64,000 bases of DNA from contig NZ_RSEC01000009.1 in the NCBI RefSeq assembly GCF_003937945.1, positions 1 to 64,000 on the forward strand, in the 5' to 3' direction. Below the pieces are notes generated by a model, which saw nothing but the letters and a program-made list of their open reading frames with translations, ran no database searches and was not told the DNA's origin. Position numbers and translations under genes: made by a program. Positions 34,297 through 43,054 of this stretch are shown here, in pieces (position 1 is the first letter of the stretch; every line of letters begins with the position of its first letter). Source of the stretch: Amycolatopsis eburnea (lineage in GTDB: Bacteria > Actinomycetota > Actinomycetes > Mycobacteriales > Pseudonocardiaceae).

Positions 34297-35124
34297 CTAG
34301 CGGCCCGTCCAGCGCGGCTCGCGGCCCGCGGACCAGGCCGCGTAGAACTCCTTGTGGTCCTTCGCCGTCATCAGCAACGCCTGCGTGATCGCTTCCAGCT
34401 CGATCGCGCTGCCCAGGTCCATGTCCAGCTCGCGGGTCAGCAGCACCTTCGTCGTCGCGTACGCCAGCGCCGGGCCGTCCGCGAGCCGGCGGGCCAGGGC
34501 CGAGGCCGTCGAAGCCAGGTCGGCGTCCGGCACCACCTGCGAAGCCAGGCCGATCTCCAGCGCGCGAGCCGCCGGGAGCTTGTCGCCCAGCATCAGCAGT
34601 TCCGTCGCGCGGCCGAGGCCGACCAGGCGGGGGAGCAGGTACGCCGAACCCATGTCCGCGCCGGCCAGGCCGACCTTCGTGAACAGGAACGCGAACTTCG
34701 CCGACTCGGCCAGCAGGCGGAAGTCGCTGGCCAGCGCGAGCACCGAACCCGCGCCCGCCGCGACGCCGTTGACCGCCGCGATCACCGGGATCGGGCACTC
34801 GCGCAGGGCCTTCACCACCGCGCCCGTCATGCGCGTGAACTCCAGCAGCCGCGCCGTGTCGAACTTCTGCAGCTCGCCGATGATCTCCTCGACGTCGCCG
34901 CCGGAGCAGAAGCCGCGGCCCTGCCCGGTGATCACCAGCACGCGGACGTCTTCGTGGTGCGGCAGCTCCAGCACCAGGTCGCGCAGGTCGGCGTAGACGT
35001 CGAAGGTCAGCGCGTTCAGCTTGTCCGGCCGGGTGAAGGTCACCGTGGCGACGCCGTCGTCCACAGTGAACTCGAAGTGCTCCCACTCCTTCGTCAGCGG
35101 TGCGGTCGCGCGGAACGGGCTCAT
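34297..35124 (-). CDS. enoyl-CoA hydratase/isomerase family protein
   Basis: The 275-residue protein has the crotonase fold with the oxyanion segment GRGFCSGGDVEEI and the AAVNGVAAGAGSVLAL block. The glutamates that drive hydration in typical hydratases are not both evident, since the second region reads LFTKVGLAGADMGSAY, so isomerase, ring-cleaving or other crotonase chemistry is possible. It is the last gene of the left arm of the PaaX-flanked cluster and overlaps the SDR by 4 bases (ATGA). A beta-oxidation-like step after CoA activation of an aromatic acid is likely. Confidence 0.83.
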   Translation of the reverse strand: MSPFRATAPLTKEWEHFEFTVDDGVATVTFTRPDKLNALTFDVYADLRDLVLELPHHEDVRVLVITGQGRGFCSGGDVEEIIGELQKFDTARLLEFTRMTGAVVKALRECPIPVIAAVNGVAAGAGSVLALASDFRLLAESAKFAFLFTKVGLAGADMGSAYLLPRLVGLGRATELLMLGDKLPAARALEIGLASQVVPDADLASTASALARRLADGPALAYATTKVLLTRELDMDLGSAIELEAITQALLMTAKDHKEFYAAWSAGREPRWTGR

Positions 35125-35813
35125 GACTGGATTCCTCCGCCGTCGAGTACGAGGGTCTGGCCGTTGATCGCGGCGGCTTCGGGCGCCGCGAAGAAGGAGA
35201 CGGCGAACGCCACCTCCGAAGGTTCCAGCAGCCGGCCGAGCGGGGACGCCGCCGCCAGCGCCGCTTCGGCGTCGTCGGTCGAGCGGCCGGTGCGCTCCTG
35301 GATCCGCGCCACCGACGTCGCCGTCATGTCGGTGCGGACGAACGCCGGGCAGACCGCGTTCGCCGTGACGCCGGTGCCGGCCAGCTCCGCCGCCACCGCG
35401 CGCATGAGGCCCACGGCCGCGTGTTTCGACGCCGTGTACCCGGCGGTGTAGCGGTAGCCGACGTGCGACGCCGTCGACGCCACCGTGACGACGCGGCCGC
35501 GGTCGCGCTCGCGCATCCCCGGCAGCACCGCGCGGGTGCACAGGAAGGCGCCGGTCGCGTTGACTTCGAACTGACCGCGCCAATCGTCCACAGTGGTCCG
35601 CGCGACCGGGGCACTGGACGAGATCCCGGCGTTGTTCACCAGGACGTCGACCGGCCCCGCCGCCGCGAAGTACGCCGCGACGGCGTCCTCGTCGGTCACG
35701 TCGCACTCGGCGCGGCCGGGTGCCAGCACGGTGTCGCCGAGGGAGCGGAACCGCGCGGCGATCGCCGCGCCGATGCCGCGGGTGCCGCCGGTGACCACGA
35801 CCAGGCGGCTCAC
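35121..35813 (-). CDS. short-chain dehydrogenase/reductase in the aromatic-CoA cluster
   Basis: This 230-residue SDR has TGGTRGIG at about residues 8-15, VNNAGIS, a catalytic YTASK and a C-terminal LVLDGGGIQS of the FabG type. It starts with GTG within the stop of the CoA ligase gene and ends in the start of the hydratase gene, so all three are translated together. It probably oxidises a 3-hydroxyacyl-CoA intermediate, as in the anthraniloyl-CoA route of Azoarcus, but the substrate is inferred from neighbours. Confidence 0.84.
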   Translation of the reverse strand: MSRLVVVTGGTRGIGAAIAARFRSLGDTVLAPGRAECDVTDEDAVAAYFAAAGPVDVLVNNAGISSSAPVARTTVDDWRGQFEVNATGAFLCTRAVLPGMRERDRGRVVTVASTASHVGYRYTAGYTASKHAAVGLMRAVAAELAGTGVTANAVCPAFVRTDMTATSVARIQERTGRSTDDAEAALAAASPLGRLLEPSEVAFAVSFFAAPEAAAINGQTLVLDGGGIQS

Positions 35814-37321
35814 GGGCGGGCCGCCAGCGCGCGCCGGTCGAGCTTTCCGTTGGCGGTACGGGGAAGTTCGGTCACGAACACCACCTCGCGGGGGTACTTG
35901 TGCTTGGCCAGGTGGGCTTTCGCGTGGTCCTTCAGCTCGTCGGCGGGCACCGGGGACCGCACCACGACGTACGCGCGCGGCACGACCAGGCCGTCGACCT
36001 CGTGGCCGACCACCGCGCAGTCCACCACGGACGGATGACCGAGCAGGCAATCCTCGATCTCGCCGGGCGCGACGAACACCCCGCCGACCTTGAGCAGCGC
36101 GTCGGCGCGGCCGTGGTGGCGGAAGAAACCGTCGGACCGGCTGAAGAGGTCGCCGGTGGTCAGCGTGTCGCCGTCGAACGTGCGCGCGGACTTCTCCGGG
36201 TCGCCGAAGTACTCCAGCGCGATCGTCGGGCCGGTCACCCGCAGCGGCCCGATTTCCCCGTCGGGCAAGGGGTTCCCCAGCTCGTCGACGACCTCGGCGG
36301 TGAAGCCGGGGACGGCCGTGCCCAGCGTGCCGGTGCGGGCCTGCCCCGGCCGGTTCGACAGGTAGATGTGGTAGGCCTCGGACGAGCCGATCCCGTCCAC
36401 CACCGGCACGCCGAAGGCCGCGTCCCACTTGCGGTGCAGTTCCGAGGGCAGCGCCTCGCCCGCCGACGTCGTCATCCGCAGGCAGCTGAGGTCCTGCTCC
36501 GCCGCGGCCGGGTGGGCGACCATCGCGCTCATCATGGTCGGCACGTTGACCAGCACCGTCGGCCGGTACCGGGCGATCAGCTCGAAGATCAGGTCGGCGG
36601 TGCTGCGCTCGGGGAAGGCGATCCCGGCCGCGCCCACACCGAACGGGAACATCGCCACCAGATCGCGCGCGTAGCCGAAGAACAGCTTGGGTACGGCAAG
36701 GATCCGGTCGTCCTCGCGCAGGCCGAGCACTCCGACGGCGTACCGCTCGAAGCTCTCCTTCGGGCTGCGCAACGGGTGCACGCACGCCTTGGGCGCGCCG
36801 GTGCTGCCCGTGGTGAACTTCCAGATCCCGATGTCGTCCAAAGTGGTCGGTGCGGCTTCCAAGACGTCCGGTGCGGCGTCGAGCAACGTCCGGAAAGGAC
36901 GCTCGCCCGGCTGGAGTTCGTCCTCCGGCACCCCGGTGACCAGCAGGTTCCGGGCGCCCGCCGCGCGCAACGCGGGCAGCGTGACGGCGTCGGCGAGCAC
37001 CACGACGGCTTCGGTGTAGCCGAGGTAGTACGCGTAGTCCTTGGGCTGCAGGAAGGGGTAGACCTCGGCGGTGACCGCGCCGATCTTCTGCGCGCCGTAC
37101 CAGGCCGCGACGAACTCCTCGCCGTCGCTCAGCGCCAGCAGCACCCGCTGTCCTCTTCGGACACCCGCGTCACGGAAGACGTGCCCGGCCTGGTTGGCCA
37201 GCCGGGCGAGCGCTGCGTAACTGATCGTGCGGTCGCCCACGATCAGGGCGGTGCGGTCACCGCGGCCCGCGGCCACGTGCCGGTCGAGGAAGTGCGTGGC
37301 GAGGTTGAACGGCTCACTCAC
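35810..37321 (-). CDS. benzoate-CoA ligase family enzyme (probable 2-aminobenzoate-CoA ligase)
   Basis: The 503-residue AMP-forming ligase has WKFTTGSTGAPKACVHP (about 167-183), the GIGSSEAYHIYLSN motif of benzoate-CoA ligases, TTGDLF and a C-terminal Lys in TANGKLDR. The HIYLSN block and length (about 500) place it with aryl-CoA ligases. Since tryptophan dioxygenase and kynureninase are encoded divergently and yield anthranilate, anthranilate is the natural candidate. It overlaps the creatininase gene by 8 bases and the SDR gene by 4. Confidence 0.85.
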   Translation of the reverse strand: MSEPFNLATHFLDRHVAAGRGDRTALIVGDRTISYAALARLANQAGHVFRDAGVRRGQRVLLALSDGEEFVAAWYGAQKIGAVTAEVYPFLQPKDYAYYLGYTEAVVVLADAVTLPALRAAGARNLLVTGVPEDELQPGERPFRTLLDAAPDVLEAAPTTLDDIGIWKFTTGSTGAPKACVHPLRSPKESFERYAVGVLGLREDDRILAVPKLFFGYARDLVAMFPFGVGAAGIAFPERSTADLIFELIARYRPTVLVNVPTMMSAMVAHPAAAEQDLSCLRMTTSAGEALPSELHRKWDAAFGVPVVDGIGSSEAYHIYLSNRPGQARTGTLGTAVPGFTAEVVDELGNPLPDGEIGPLRVTGPTIALEYFGDPEKSARTFDGDTLTTGDLFSRSDGFFRHHGRADALLKVGGVFVAPGEIEDCLLGHPSVVDCAVVGHEVDGLVVPRAYVVVRSPVPADELKDHAKAHLAKHKYPREVVFVTELPRTANGKLDRRALAARP

Positions 37322-38066
37322 GGGCCAGCTCCCGGATCGCTTCCACCAGCAGGTCGGTCAACGTCGAGAAGGTCTCCGCGCCTTCTTCCGCCGTCGCTTC
37401 GGCGGGCTTGCCGCAGTACGCCTCGGACATCCCCATCGCGAGAAAGCCGCCGTCGGAAGGGGCCGAAGCAAGACTCACCGGCACGTGCGGCAGCGTCCGC
37501 ATGACGGCCTGGTCCACCAGCTCGGGCCGGTCGGCCAGCACCAGCGACGTCTCGTACCGCCCGGCGTGGCACTCACCGGACCGGAACTCCTCGGTCAGCC
37601 GCTGCGCGTGCCGCCGCCGCACCAGGTCGAGCAGGGCGGCGCGGCCGTCGTAGGCGAAGTTGAGCGTCTCCACCGCCCGCCGCAGCGTGACCAGGTGCGC
37701 GGGCTCGAAGTGGTTGTTGACCAGGAGGATCCGGCGGAACCGCTGGCCGATCAGCGCGGCGCCGATGTCCACCAGCAGCGAGTGCAGCGTCTCCTCGCCG
37801 ATGTGGACACCGCCGGCGAACCCGGTCGCGAACCGCGTGACGCCGTACGGGATCTCGGGCAGCACCAGCACGTGGACGTCCTCGTCGGCCGCCAGCCGGT
37901 CGGCCGCGCGCTCGCACATGCCGCGCGAGATCAGCGGATCCGTGCCCAGTGGCGCGTGCGGGCCGTGCGGCTCGACCGCGCCGACCGGGAGCAGCAGCAC
38001 CGGGACGCGGTCGCCGTCCGGCAGGGCCGCGACCTGCCGCGAGGTGAGGTCCGCGAAGTACGTCAC
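37314..38066 (-). CDS. creatininase-family amidohydrolase (candidate N-formylkynurenine hydrolase)
   Basis: The 250-residue protein belongs to the creatininase family. The metal-site blocks are visible: LPVGAVEPHGPHAPLGTD near the start, VNNHFEPAH in the middle and GECHAGRYETSLVL with an ECHAG motif later. The family opens amide or lactam bonds with two metals. The TDO-kynureninase route needs a kynurenine formamidase and no KynB-type cyclase gene is present in the cluster, so this protein could supply that step (inference). The GTG start lies 48 bases from the PaaX gene, under the shared divergent control region. Confidence 0.78.
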   Translation of the reverse strand: MTYFADLTSRQVAALPDGDRVPVLLLPVGAVEPHGPHAPLGTDPLISRGMCERAADRLAADEDVHVLVLPEIPYGVTRFATGFAGGVHIGEETLHSLLVDIGAALIGQRFRRILLVNNHFEPAHLVTLRRAVETLNFAYDGRAALLDLVRRRHAQRLTEEFRSGECHAGRYETSLVLADRPELVDQAVMRTLPHVPVSLASAPSDGGFLAMGMSEAYCGKPAEATAEEGAETFSTLTDLLVEAIRELARE

Positions 38067-38076
38067 GCAAATCAAG

Positions 38077-38105
38077 CTACACCGCAGCGGCCTGAGGTGT
38101 ATAGA
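38077..38105. promoter_or_regulatory. divergent control region with candidate PaaX operator
   Basis: The 48-base gap between the creatininase and PaaX genes contains the inverted repeat TACACC / GGTGTA (38078-38083 and 38096-38101, 12 bases apart). A -10-like TATAGA overlaps the right half (38100-38105), 9 bases before the PaaX ATG, so the rightward mRNA may be nearly leaderless and self-repressed. Confidence 0.5.
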
Positions 38106-38114
38106 GTTGCGCCC

Positions 38115-38930
38115 ATGCCCGCCGACGCCTTCGAAACCGGTCCCCAGGACCTGGTCGTGACGTTGCTGGGCAGCTACGTGCACCCGCGCGAGAGCCGCCG
38201 GGTGTGGTCGGGCGGCCTGGTCGCGGTGCTCGCCGAGCTGGGCTTTTCCGACGGCGCGGCCCGCATCGCGCTGACCCGGCTGGTGCGCCGCGGCCTGCTC
38301 CAGCGCCACCGCGAAGGCCGCACCGTGCACTACTCGCTGACCCGGCGCAGCATCGCCCTGCTCGCCGACGGCGACCAGCGGATCTTCTCCCTCGGCCGCC
38401 GCGAGCGCGCCGCCGGCGAGTGGACCGTGCTCTGGCAGAGCATCCCCGAAAGCCGCCGCCAAGCCCGGGAGCGCCTGGTCCGGCGGCTGCGGTTCCTCGG
38501 CTTCGGGCCCTACCAGGACGGCACCTGGATCGCTCCGCACGACCGCGAAGCCGAGGTGCTCGCGCTGCTCGGCGAGCTGGACGTCGCCGAGCACGCCGGG
38601 TTGCTGCTCGGCCGCCCGTCGGCCGCGCTGGACGTTCGCCGGTTCGCCGGCCGGGCCTGGGACCTCGACGACCTGGCCGCGCGCTACACCGGGTTCGTCG
38701 AGCAGTTCGGCGGGTACGCGGGGAGCGAGCCGCCGGACGCCGAAGCGTTCGAAGTCCGCACCCGCCTGGTGCACACCTTCCGCGCGTTCCCGTCCCTCGA
38801 CCCGGAACTGCCCGCCGACCTGGTGCCCGCACCGGATCGCCGGGCGGCCGCGGTCGAGTTGTTCCACGATCTGTACACCGCGCTCGCGAAACCCGCGCAG
38901 CGCCACTTCGACGAGGTGACCAAGGGATGA
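38115..38930 (+). CDS. PaaX-family transcriptional regulator
   Basis: The 271-residue protein has an N-terminal winged helix (LVVTLLGSYVHPRESRRVWS, then ARIALTRLVRRGLLQRHREG) and a PaaX-like C-terminal domain (LWQSIPESRRQARERLVRRL, LGFGPYQDGTWIAP). PaaX proteins repress aromatic catabolic genes until the matching aryl-CoA binds. Its place between the two arms of the cluster, with an inverted repeat in the divergent gap, supports control by anthraniloyl-CoA or a similar thioester. It overlaps the dioxygenase gene by 4 bases. Confidence 0.88.
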   Translation: MPADAFETGPQDLVVTLLGSYVHPRESRRVWSGGLVAVLAELGFSDGAARIALTRLVRRGLLQRHREGRTVHYSLTRRSIALLADGDQRIFSLGRRERAAGEWTVLWQSIPESRRQARERLVRRLRFLGFGPYQDGTWIAPHDREAEVLALLGELDVAEHAGLLLGRPSAALDVRRFAGRAWDLDDLAARYTGFVEQFGGYAGSEPPDAEAFEVRTRLVHTFRAFPSLDPELPADLVPAPDRRAAAVELFHDLYTALAKPAQRHFDEVTKG

Positions 38931-39721
38931 CCGAAACCAGCTCCGCGACCCAGGAAGCCCTGAGCTACACCTCGTACCTCGCGCTGGACGAGGTGCTGGG
39001 CGCCCAGCGCCTGCGGTCGGACGAACACGACGAACTGCTGTTCATCGTGATCCACCAGGTGTACGAGCTGTGGTTCAAGCAGATCCTGCACGAGGCTGAG
39101 TTCCTGCAGCAGAACCTCGAAGCGGGCAACACCGCGCACTCGATCCGCACGCTGCGCCGGATTCTGACCATCCTCAAGGTCGCGGTCGCGCAGATCGACG
39201 TGCTGGAAACCATGACCCCCAGCCAGTTCACGAGCTTCCGCGCCCGGCTGGACGCCTCCAGCGGCTTCCAGTCGGCCCAGTTCCGCGAGCTGGAAGCGGT
39301 GCTCGGGCGGCGCGACGAGCGCGTCTTCGCGCACTACCCGGAAGGTGGCGAGCAGCGGAAACGCATTGCCGACGCGATGGCGCGGCCGTCGTTGTTCGAC
39401 TCTTTTTTGGCGTACCTCAAGGCTTCTGGCTATTCCGTCGAGTGTGATCGAGACGTCACTCGACCGGTGGAGCCGTCGCCGGCCCTGCAGGCGATATTGC
39501 TGGACGTGTACAGCGACGACGGCGGACCGTCGGTCGTCGCGGAATGTCTGGTGGATCTCGACGAAGGGATGCAGGAGTGGCGCTACCGGCACGTGAAGAT
39601 GGTCGAACGCACCATCGGCGACAAGACCGGGACGGGGGGATCTTCCGGCGCGACCTACCTGCGCACCACGCTTTTCCAGCCGATGTTCCCCGATCTCTGG
39701 GCAGTACGGAGCCGACTGTGA
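38927..39721 (+). CDS. kynA: tryptophan 2,3-dioxygenase
   Basis: The 264-residue heme enzyme oxidises L-tryptophan to N-formylkynurenine. Typical motifs: LSYTSYLALDEVL, FIVIHQVYELWFKQ with the substrate-region H43, and RYRHVKMVERTIG with the axial heme ligand H222, followed by GGSSGATYLRTT, which binds the substrate ammonium and carboxylate. Length is within the usual range for bacterial TDO. It overlaps PaaX upstream (ATGA) and kynureninase downstream (GTGA). Confidence 0.95.
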   Translation: MTETSSATQEALSYTSYLALDEVLGAQRLRSDEHDELLFIVIHQVYELWFKQILHEAEFLQQNLEAGNTAHSIRTLRRILTILKVAVAQIDVLETMTPSQFTSFRARLDASSGFQSAQFRELEAVLGRRDERVFAHYPEGGEQRKRIADAMARPSLFDSFLAYLKASGYSVECDRDVTRPVEPSPALQAILLDVYSDDGGPSVVAECLVDLDEGMQEWRYRHVKMVERTIGDKTGTGGSSGATYLRTTLFQPMFPDLWAVRSRL

Positions 39722-40911
39722 CCACCCTCGACGACGTCCGCGCGGACCACAACGCACTGGCCGCGCACTACTCCCGGTTCGCGGTGGCCGATCGCCTGCT
39801 GCTGTCCGGGCATTCCCACCAGGCCTGGCCGGACGTCGCGGAGGAGGGCCTGCTGGAGTCCTTCGCGGACGCCGCCCGCGACGTCGACGAGAAGTGGGAG
39901 CGCGCCTTCGCGAAGGCCGACGAGCTGCGCGCCGGGTTCCGGCAGCTGCTCGGCGACCCGCACGGCGAGTACGCGCTCGGCGCGAGCACCCACGACCTGG
40001 TGCTGCGGTTCCTGTCCGCGATGGAGCTGCCGCGAAGACCACGGCTGGTCACCACCGACGGCGAGTTCCACACCCTGCGCCGCCAGCTCGCCCGCCTCGA
40101 GGAGGAGGGCGTCGAGATCGTGCGCGTGCCGCTCGACCCGGTGCCCACGCTCGCCGAGCGCGTCGCCGCGGAGGTCACCGACGACACCGCCGCGGTGCTC
40201 GTCTCGGCCGTGCTCTTCGAGACGTCGAGGCTGGTGCCCGGGCTGGCGCACCTCGCCGACTCCTGCCGCAGCCGATCGATCGAGCTGGTCGTCGACGCCT
40301 ACCACGCGCTCGGTGTCGTGCCGTTCGCGCTGCACGACCTCGGGCTCACCAACGCCTGGGTGCTCGGCGGCGGCTACAAGTACCTGCAGCTCGGCGAGGG
40401 CAACTGCTTCCTGCGGCTGCCCGCGCACGCCCAGGAGCTGCGGCCGGTGATCACCGGCTGGTACGCCGAGTTCGGCGCGCTGGCCGACGAGCGCCACCCG
40501 GGCGCGGTCCCGTACGCCACCGGCGGCGACCGCTTCGCCGGCGCCACCTACGACCCGGCCAGCCACTACCGCGGCGCCCGGGTCCAGCGGTTCTTCGCCG
40601 AGCAGGGCCTCACGCCCGAGTTCCTGCGCGAGGTCTCGCAGCACCAGGTGGGCCTGCTCGCGTCGGTGTTCGACAAGCTCGCGCTGCCCGCCGACGTCGT
40701 CACGCGGGACCGCGAGACGCCGCTGGAGCGGCTCGGCGGCTTCCTGTCGCTGCGCTGCGCCGACGCGGCCGGGTTGCAGGCCGCGCTGGCCGCGCAGGGC
40801 GTCCGCACCGACAGCCGCGGGCCGTACCTGCGCTTCGGCCCGGCACCGTACCTTTCGGACACCCAGCTCGAGACGGCGATGGCCACCCTCGGGTCGGTGG
40901 TCCGCGGCTGA
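39718..40911 (+). CDS. kynU: kynureninase
   Basis: The 397-residue PLP enzyme cleaves kynurenine to anthranilate and alanine. The PLP lysine is K221 in VLGGGYKYLQLGEGNCF, and VVDAYHALGVVPF holds the Asp and His that contact the cofactor. LSGHSHQAWP at residues 29-38 is a typical start. The GTG start overlaps the dioxygenase stop. The enzyme may instead favour 3-hydroxykynurenine, but no kynurenine monooxygenase gene is present, which supports the anthranilate branch. Confidence 0.93.
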   Translation: MTTLDDVRADHNALAAHYSRFAVADRLLLSGHSHQAWPDVAEEGLLESFADAARDVDEKWERAFAKADELRAGFRQLLGDPHGEYALGASTHDLVLRFLSAMELPRRPRLVTTDGEFHTLRRQLARLEEEGVEIVRVPLDPVPTLAERVAAEVTDDTAAVLVSAVLFETSRLVPGLAHLADSCRSRSIELVVDAYHALGVVPFALHDLGLTNAWVLGGGYKYLQLGEGNCFLRLPAHAQELRPVITGWYAEFGALADERHPGAVPYATGGDRFAGATYDPASHYRGARVQRFFAEQGLTPEFLREVSQHQVGLLASVFDKLALPADVVTRDRETPLERLGGFLSLRCADAAGLQAALAAQGVRTDSRGPYLRFGPAPYLSDTQLETAMATLGSVVRG

Positions 40912-40927
40912 CCCCTCATCCACCCCC

Positions 40928-40941
40928 TAACCCGGGGGTTA
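40928..40941. promoter_or_regulatory. short palindrome after kynU
   Basis: TAACCC-GG-GGGTTA is a perfect palindrome 16 bases past the kynU stop and about 165 bases before the next gene. It could be an operator for that gene or a weak terminator. Confidence 0.3.
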
Positions 40942-41057
40942 CCGGTCCGTATCGCGGGACCTGCCCTGGTCCGGCGGACGGCGGGGATCTAGGTTGATCC
41001 CGGGGAAATCGCACTCGGGCGGACGACCTCCGCCCCGCGCCCCTGGAAACCTTGGAG

Positions 41058-41083
41058 CGCGTCCTGGCCACGAACCAGGCGCG
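41058..41083 (+). promoter_or_regulatory. leader hairpin of the amino acid dehydrogenase gene
   Basis: CGCG and CCTGG (41058-41067) pair with CCAGG and CGCG (41075-41083) with one bulge. The AAAGGAG ribosome site lies 8 bases after. If transcription starts near 41002 after a TAGGTT hexamer (40990-40995), the mRNA has a leader of about 100 bases with this hairpin next to the ribosome site. Confidence 0.35.
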
Positions 41084-41104
41084 GGAGACAAAGGAGTCAC
41101 CACC

Positions 41105-42178
41105 GTGACCGAAGGAGTGTTCGCCCGGGGCACCGGGCACGAACAGGTCGTGTACTGCCACGACGAAGCCAGTGGCCTCAAGGCCATCATCGGCATCTAC
41201 TCCACGGCGCTCGGCCCCGCATTGGGCGGGACGCGCTTCCACCCCTACGCCACCGAAGCGGACGCGCTCGACGACGTGCTCGCGCTGTCCAAGGGCATGG
41301 CCTACAAGAACGCGCTGGCCGGCCTCGACCTCGGCGGCGGCAAGGCCGTCATCATCGGCGACCCGAAGACGCTGAAGTCCGAAGCGCTGCTGCGCGCGTT
41401 CGGGCGGTTCGTGCAGTCGCTGGGCGGCCGCTACATCACGGCGTGCGACGTCGGCACGTACGTGCAGGACATGGACATCGTGGCCCGCGAGTCCCGCTTC
41501 GTCACCGGCCGCTCGCCGGAGGACGGCGGCGCGGGCGACTCGTCGGTGCTCACCGCGTTCGGCGTCTACCAGGGCATGCGGGCCTCGGCCGAGCACCTCT
41601 GGGGCAGCCCGGAGCTGGCGGGCAAGCGCGTCGGCGTGGCCGGCGTCGGCAAGGTCGGCCACATCCTGGTCGGGCACCTCGTCGCGGCCGGCGCGCAGGT
41701 GACGATCACCGACGTGTGGGAGCCGGCGATCGAGCGCACCCGGTCGGTCTACCCCGACGTCCGGGTCGTGTCCGATGTGGACGCCCTGCTGCGCACCGAG
41801 CTGGACGTCTTCGCCCCGTGCGCCCTCGGCGGCGCGCTCAACGACGAGACGGTGGCGCTGCTGTCGGCCCAGGTCGTCTGCGGCGCGGCGAACAACCAGC
41901 TCGCGCACCCGGGCATCGACAAGCAGCTGGCCGACCGCGGCATCCTGTACGCGCCGGACTACCTGGTCAACGCGGGCGGCGTGATCCAGGTCGACGACGA
42001 GCGCCACGGCTTCGACTTCGACCGCGCCAAGCGCAAGACGACCGCCATCTTCGACACGACGAAGGCCGTGTTCAAGCTGGCCGAGACCGAGGGCGTGCCC
42101 CCGGCGACGGCGGCGGACCGGCTCGCGGAGCGACGCATGACGGAGATCGGCAGGCTGCGGTCCATCATGGCCGGGTGA
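41105..42178 (+). CDS. Glu/Leu/Phe/Val dehydrogenase (valine dehydrogenase-like)
   Basis: The 357-residue enzyme deaminates a branched or aromatic amino acid with [13 protein letters not shown] (substrate site), [11 protein letters not shown] with the conserved Lys, [11 protein letters not shown] and the Rossmann motif [10 protein letters not shown] are present. The GGGK form rather than GGAKGG separates it from glutamate dehydrogenase. Streptomyces Vdh has similar length and sequence; phenylalanine dehydrogenase is the main alternative. A GTG start follows AAAGGAG. It overlaps the serine hydrolase gene by 4 bases. A palindrome and leader hairpin precede it. Confidence 0.88.
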   Translation: MTEGVFARGTGHEQVVYCHDEASGLKAIIGIYSTALGPALGGTRFHPYATEADALDDVLALSKGMAYKNALAGLDLGGGKAVIIGDPKTLKSEALLRAFGRFVQSLGGRYITACDVGTYVQDMDIVARESRFVTGRSPEDGGAGDSSVLTAFGVYQGMRASAEHLWGSPELAGKRVGVAGVGKVGHILVGHLVAAGAQVTITDVWEPAIERTRSVYPDVRVVSDVDALLRTELDVFAPCALGGALNDETVALLSAQVVCGAANNQLAHPGIDKQLADRGILYAPDYLVNAGGVIQVDDERHGFDFDRAKRKTTAIFDTTKAVFKLAETEGVPPATAADRLAERRMTEIGRLRSIMAG

Positions 42179-42993
42179 GTCCCACCCCAGAACAGATCTT
42201 CGCGACGGCGGGCGTGCGGGGCTTCCTGCACGTCCGCCGTCTCGGTTCCCCCGCCTCGACGGGTATCGGTGCCGACTCGCCGGTCGTGCTGGCGTCGGTG
42301 GTGAAGGTGCCGCTGGCGTACGAGTTCGCCCGCCAGGTCGCGGCGGGACTGCTCGACCCGGCGGACCGGGTCCGCGCGACCGCGGCGGACCGCTTGGGCG
42401 GCACCGGCTCGGCGGGCTTCGAGGACGACGTCTCGTACAGCCTCCGCGACGCGGCCCGGCTGGCTCTTTCGGTGTCCGACAACACCGCGGCGGACCTGCT
42501 GTTCGACCGGGTGGGCGTGGCGAACGTGCGCTCGCTGCTGGCCGAGCTGGGCCTGACGCGGACGTCGGTCATCGGCGCGCCGCGTGACCTGCTGCGCACG
42601 ATCATCGAGGACACCGAGGCAGGGCGGCCGTTGCGGGCGTTGGATCCCTTGCGGACTTCGGCGACCACGCCGCGGGAGATGACCGCGCTGCTGGCGGCGA
42701 TCTGGGCCGACCCGGCGGGGGAGCCGGTGCGCGAGTGGATGTCGGCGCAGGTCAGCTGGCACCGGTTGACCGCGGGCTTCCCGCCGGAGGTCGCGGTGGC
42801 GGGGAAGACGGGGACGATGCCCGGGATCCGCAACGAGATCGGGGTGGCGACGTACCCGGATGGGGTTTCGTACGCGATCGCCGTGTTCACGGTGGGCGGC
42901 TCGGAGACGCTGCGGCGTCCGGACATCGACCGCGCCATCGGGGACGCGGCCCGGGCGGCGGTGGAGCAGCTTCACGAGGTCCGGTCGGGCTAG
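42175..42993 (+). CDS. class A beta-lactamase-like serine hydrolase
   Basis: The 272-residue protein has the serine penicillin-recognising triad: SVVK (S41, K44), SDN at 101-103 and KTG at 211-213. No signal peptide is visible and the omega loop with the deacylating Glu of true class A enzymes (ExxLN) is absent: that stretch reads [18 protein letters not shown]. So it is probably a cytoplasmic esterase or peptidase-like hydrolase and not a resistance enzyme. It is translationally coupled to the amino acid dehydrogenase by a GTGA overlap. The functional link is unknown. Confidence 0.8.
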   Translation: MSPTPEQIFATAGVRGFLHVRRLGSPASTGIGADSPVVLASVVKVPLAYEFARQVAAGLLDPADRVRATAADRLGGTGSAGFEDDVSYSLRDAARLALSVSDNTAADLLFDRVGVANVRSLLAELGLTRTSVIGAPRDLLRTIIEDTEAGRPLRALDPLRTSATTPREMTALLAAIWADPAGEPVREWMSAQVSWHRLTAGFPPEVAVAGKTGTMPGIRNEIGVATYPDGVSYAIAVFTVGGSETLRRPDIDRAIGDAARAAVEQLHEVRSG

Positions 42994-42997
42994 CCGA

Positions 42998-43054
42998 ATG
43001 CCGTTAAGGCCACCTTACGGGCGTCAGACGCCCGTAAGGTGGCCTTAACGGCAT
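42998..43054. repeat. intergenic palindrome, class A (convergent junction)
   Basis: Perfect 28-base arms (42998-43025 and 43027-43054) meet around one base. They fill the whole gap between the serine hydrolase stop and the LysR stop. The sequence matches 93-143. Probable bidirectional terminator; in RNA a few central bases would stay open. Confidence 0.75.

Noticed and set aside
42175..42993. Antibiotic-resistance beta-lactamase
   Set aside because: No export signal and no omega-loop Glu; it is probably a different serine hydrolase.
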